A program made the position numbers and the translations under genes. Shown in pieces: positions 62,966 to 64,000 of a DNA stretch of 64,000 nt. Source of the stretch: Microbacterium sp. M28 (lineage in GTDB: Bacteria > Actinomycetota > Actinomycetes > Actinomycetales > Microbacteriaceae); contig NZ_CP107546.1 of NCBI RefSeq assembly GCF_025836995.1, positions 2,480,001 through 2,544,000 of the forward strand, read 5' to 3'. The notes under the pieces are model-generated. The model was not told the DNA's origin. It did no database searches and saw nothing but the letters and a program-made list of their open reading frames with translations. Numbering within the stretch: position 1 is the stretch's first letter; each line of letters opens with the position of its first letter.

Positions 62966-64000
<1,035 letters not shown>

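Overview
The window is high-GC actinobacterial DNA. It most likely comes from a Microbacteriaceae chromosome close to Microbacterium. I infer this from the strongly G+C-rich codon use, the many GTG starts and apparent leaderless promoters, the house-keeping neighbourhoods (rpoB-rpoC, rplM-rpsI-glmM, truA), and two LplA/B/C-type sugar importers with DUF624 partners. No database search was possible, so the genus is an inference.

Layout. (1) About 1-11.8 kb is a plant-polysaccharide locus: a truncated GH31 alpha-xylosidase, a GH42 beta-galactosidase, a GH95 alpha-fucosidase family enzyme, a LacI regulator, a DUF624 membrane protein, a CUT1 importer and a CE7 acetyl-esterase. Fucosidase, galactosidase and xylosidase together suggest use of xyloglucan side chains. 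Several near-identical LacI-type operators lie in the two divergent intergenic regions. (2) About 11.8-21 kb is mostly core: a Ppx/GppA phosphatase, VanZ, GlmM, ribosomal proteins S9 and L13, an EEP-fold hydrolase, TruA, an HxlR regulator divergent from an NmrA-type oxidoreductase, and a rhomboid-like/DUF2156 fusion. (3) About 21-33.4 kb is a second sugar locus: GH127, a sugar isomerase-like TIM barrel, a LacI regulator, an apparently cytoplasmic GH10 xylanase, DUF624, a second importer and a nucleotide-sugar-epimerase-like protein. It suits (arabino)xylan oligosaccharides.

(4) 34277-50180 is a complete integrated element of the actinomycete integrative and conjugative type (pSAM2-like). It sits in the 3' end of a tRNA-Met(CAT) gene and is bounded by a 45-bp exact direct repeat. 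Its plus-strand core is a Pra-like activator, an FtsK/TraSA-like DNA translocase, a small membrane protein, a RepSA-like rolling-circle initiator, an excisionase and a tyrosine integrase. The left cargo is a minus-strand cluster with visibly lower G+C: a TSPPY-type DNA methyltransferase, a phosphoribosyltransferase-fold protein, an ORC/CDC6-like ATPase with an altered P-loop, an unrecognised Rossmann-like protein with a DITG motif, and an AlbA_2/Schlafen-like protein. I read this as a predicted anti-phage or conflict system; it is the most interesting part of the window. The right cargo holds a DUF7662-like/GIY-YIG-like fusion, small unknown genes, an orphan AbiEi-type antitoxin and an unknown protein.

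(5) 50.2-64 kb is chromosomal again: tRNA-Met, tRNA-Thr, an M23 peptidase, an inositol-phosphatase family enzyme, a membrane protein with a proline-rich tail, an enoyl-CoA hydratase family enzyme, an FBP zinc-finger protein, an ArsR-family metal sensor with a CDF-like transporter, tRNA-Tyr, a PfkB kinase, a lipoprotein, rpoC, and the 3' part of rpoB cut by the window edge.
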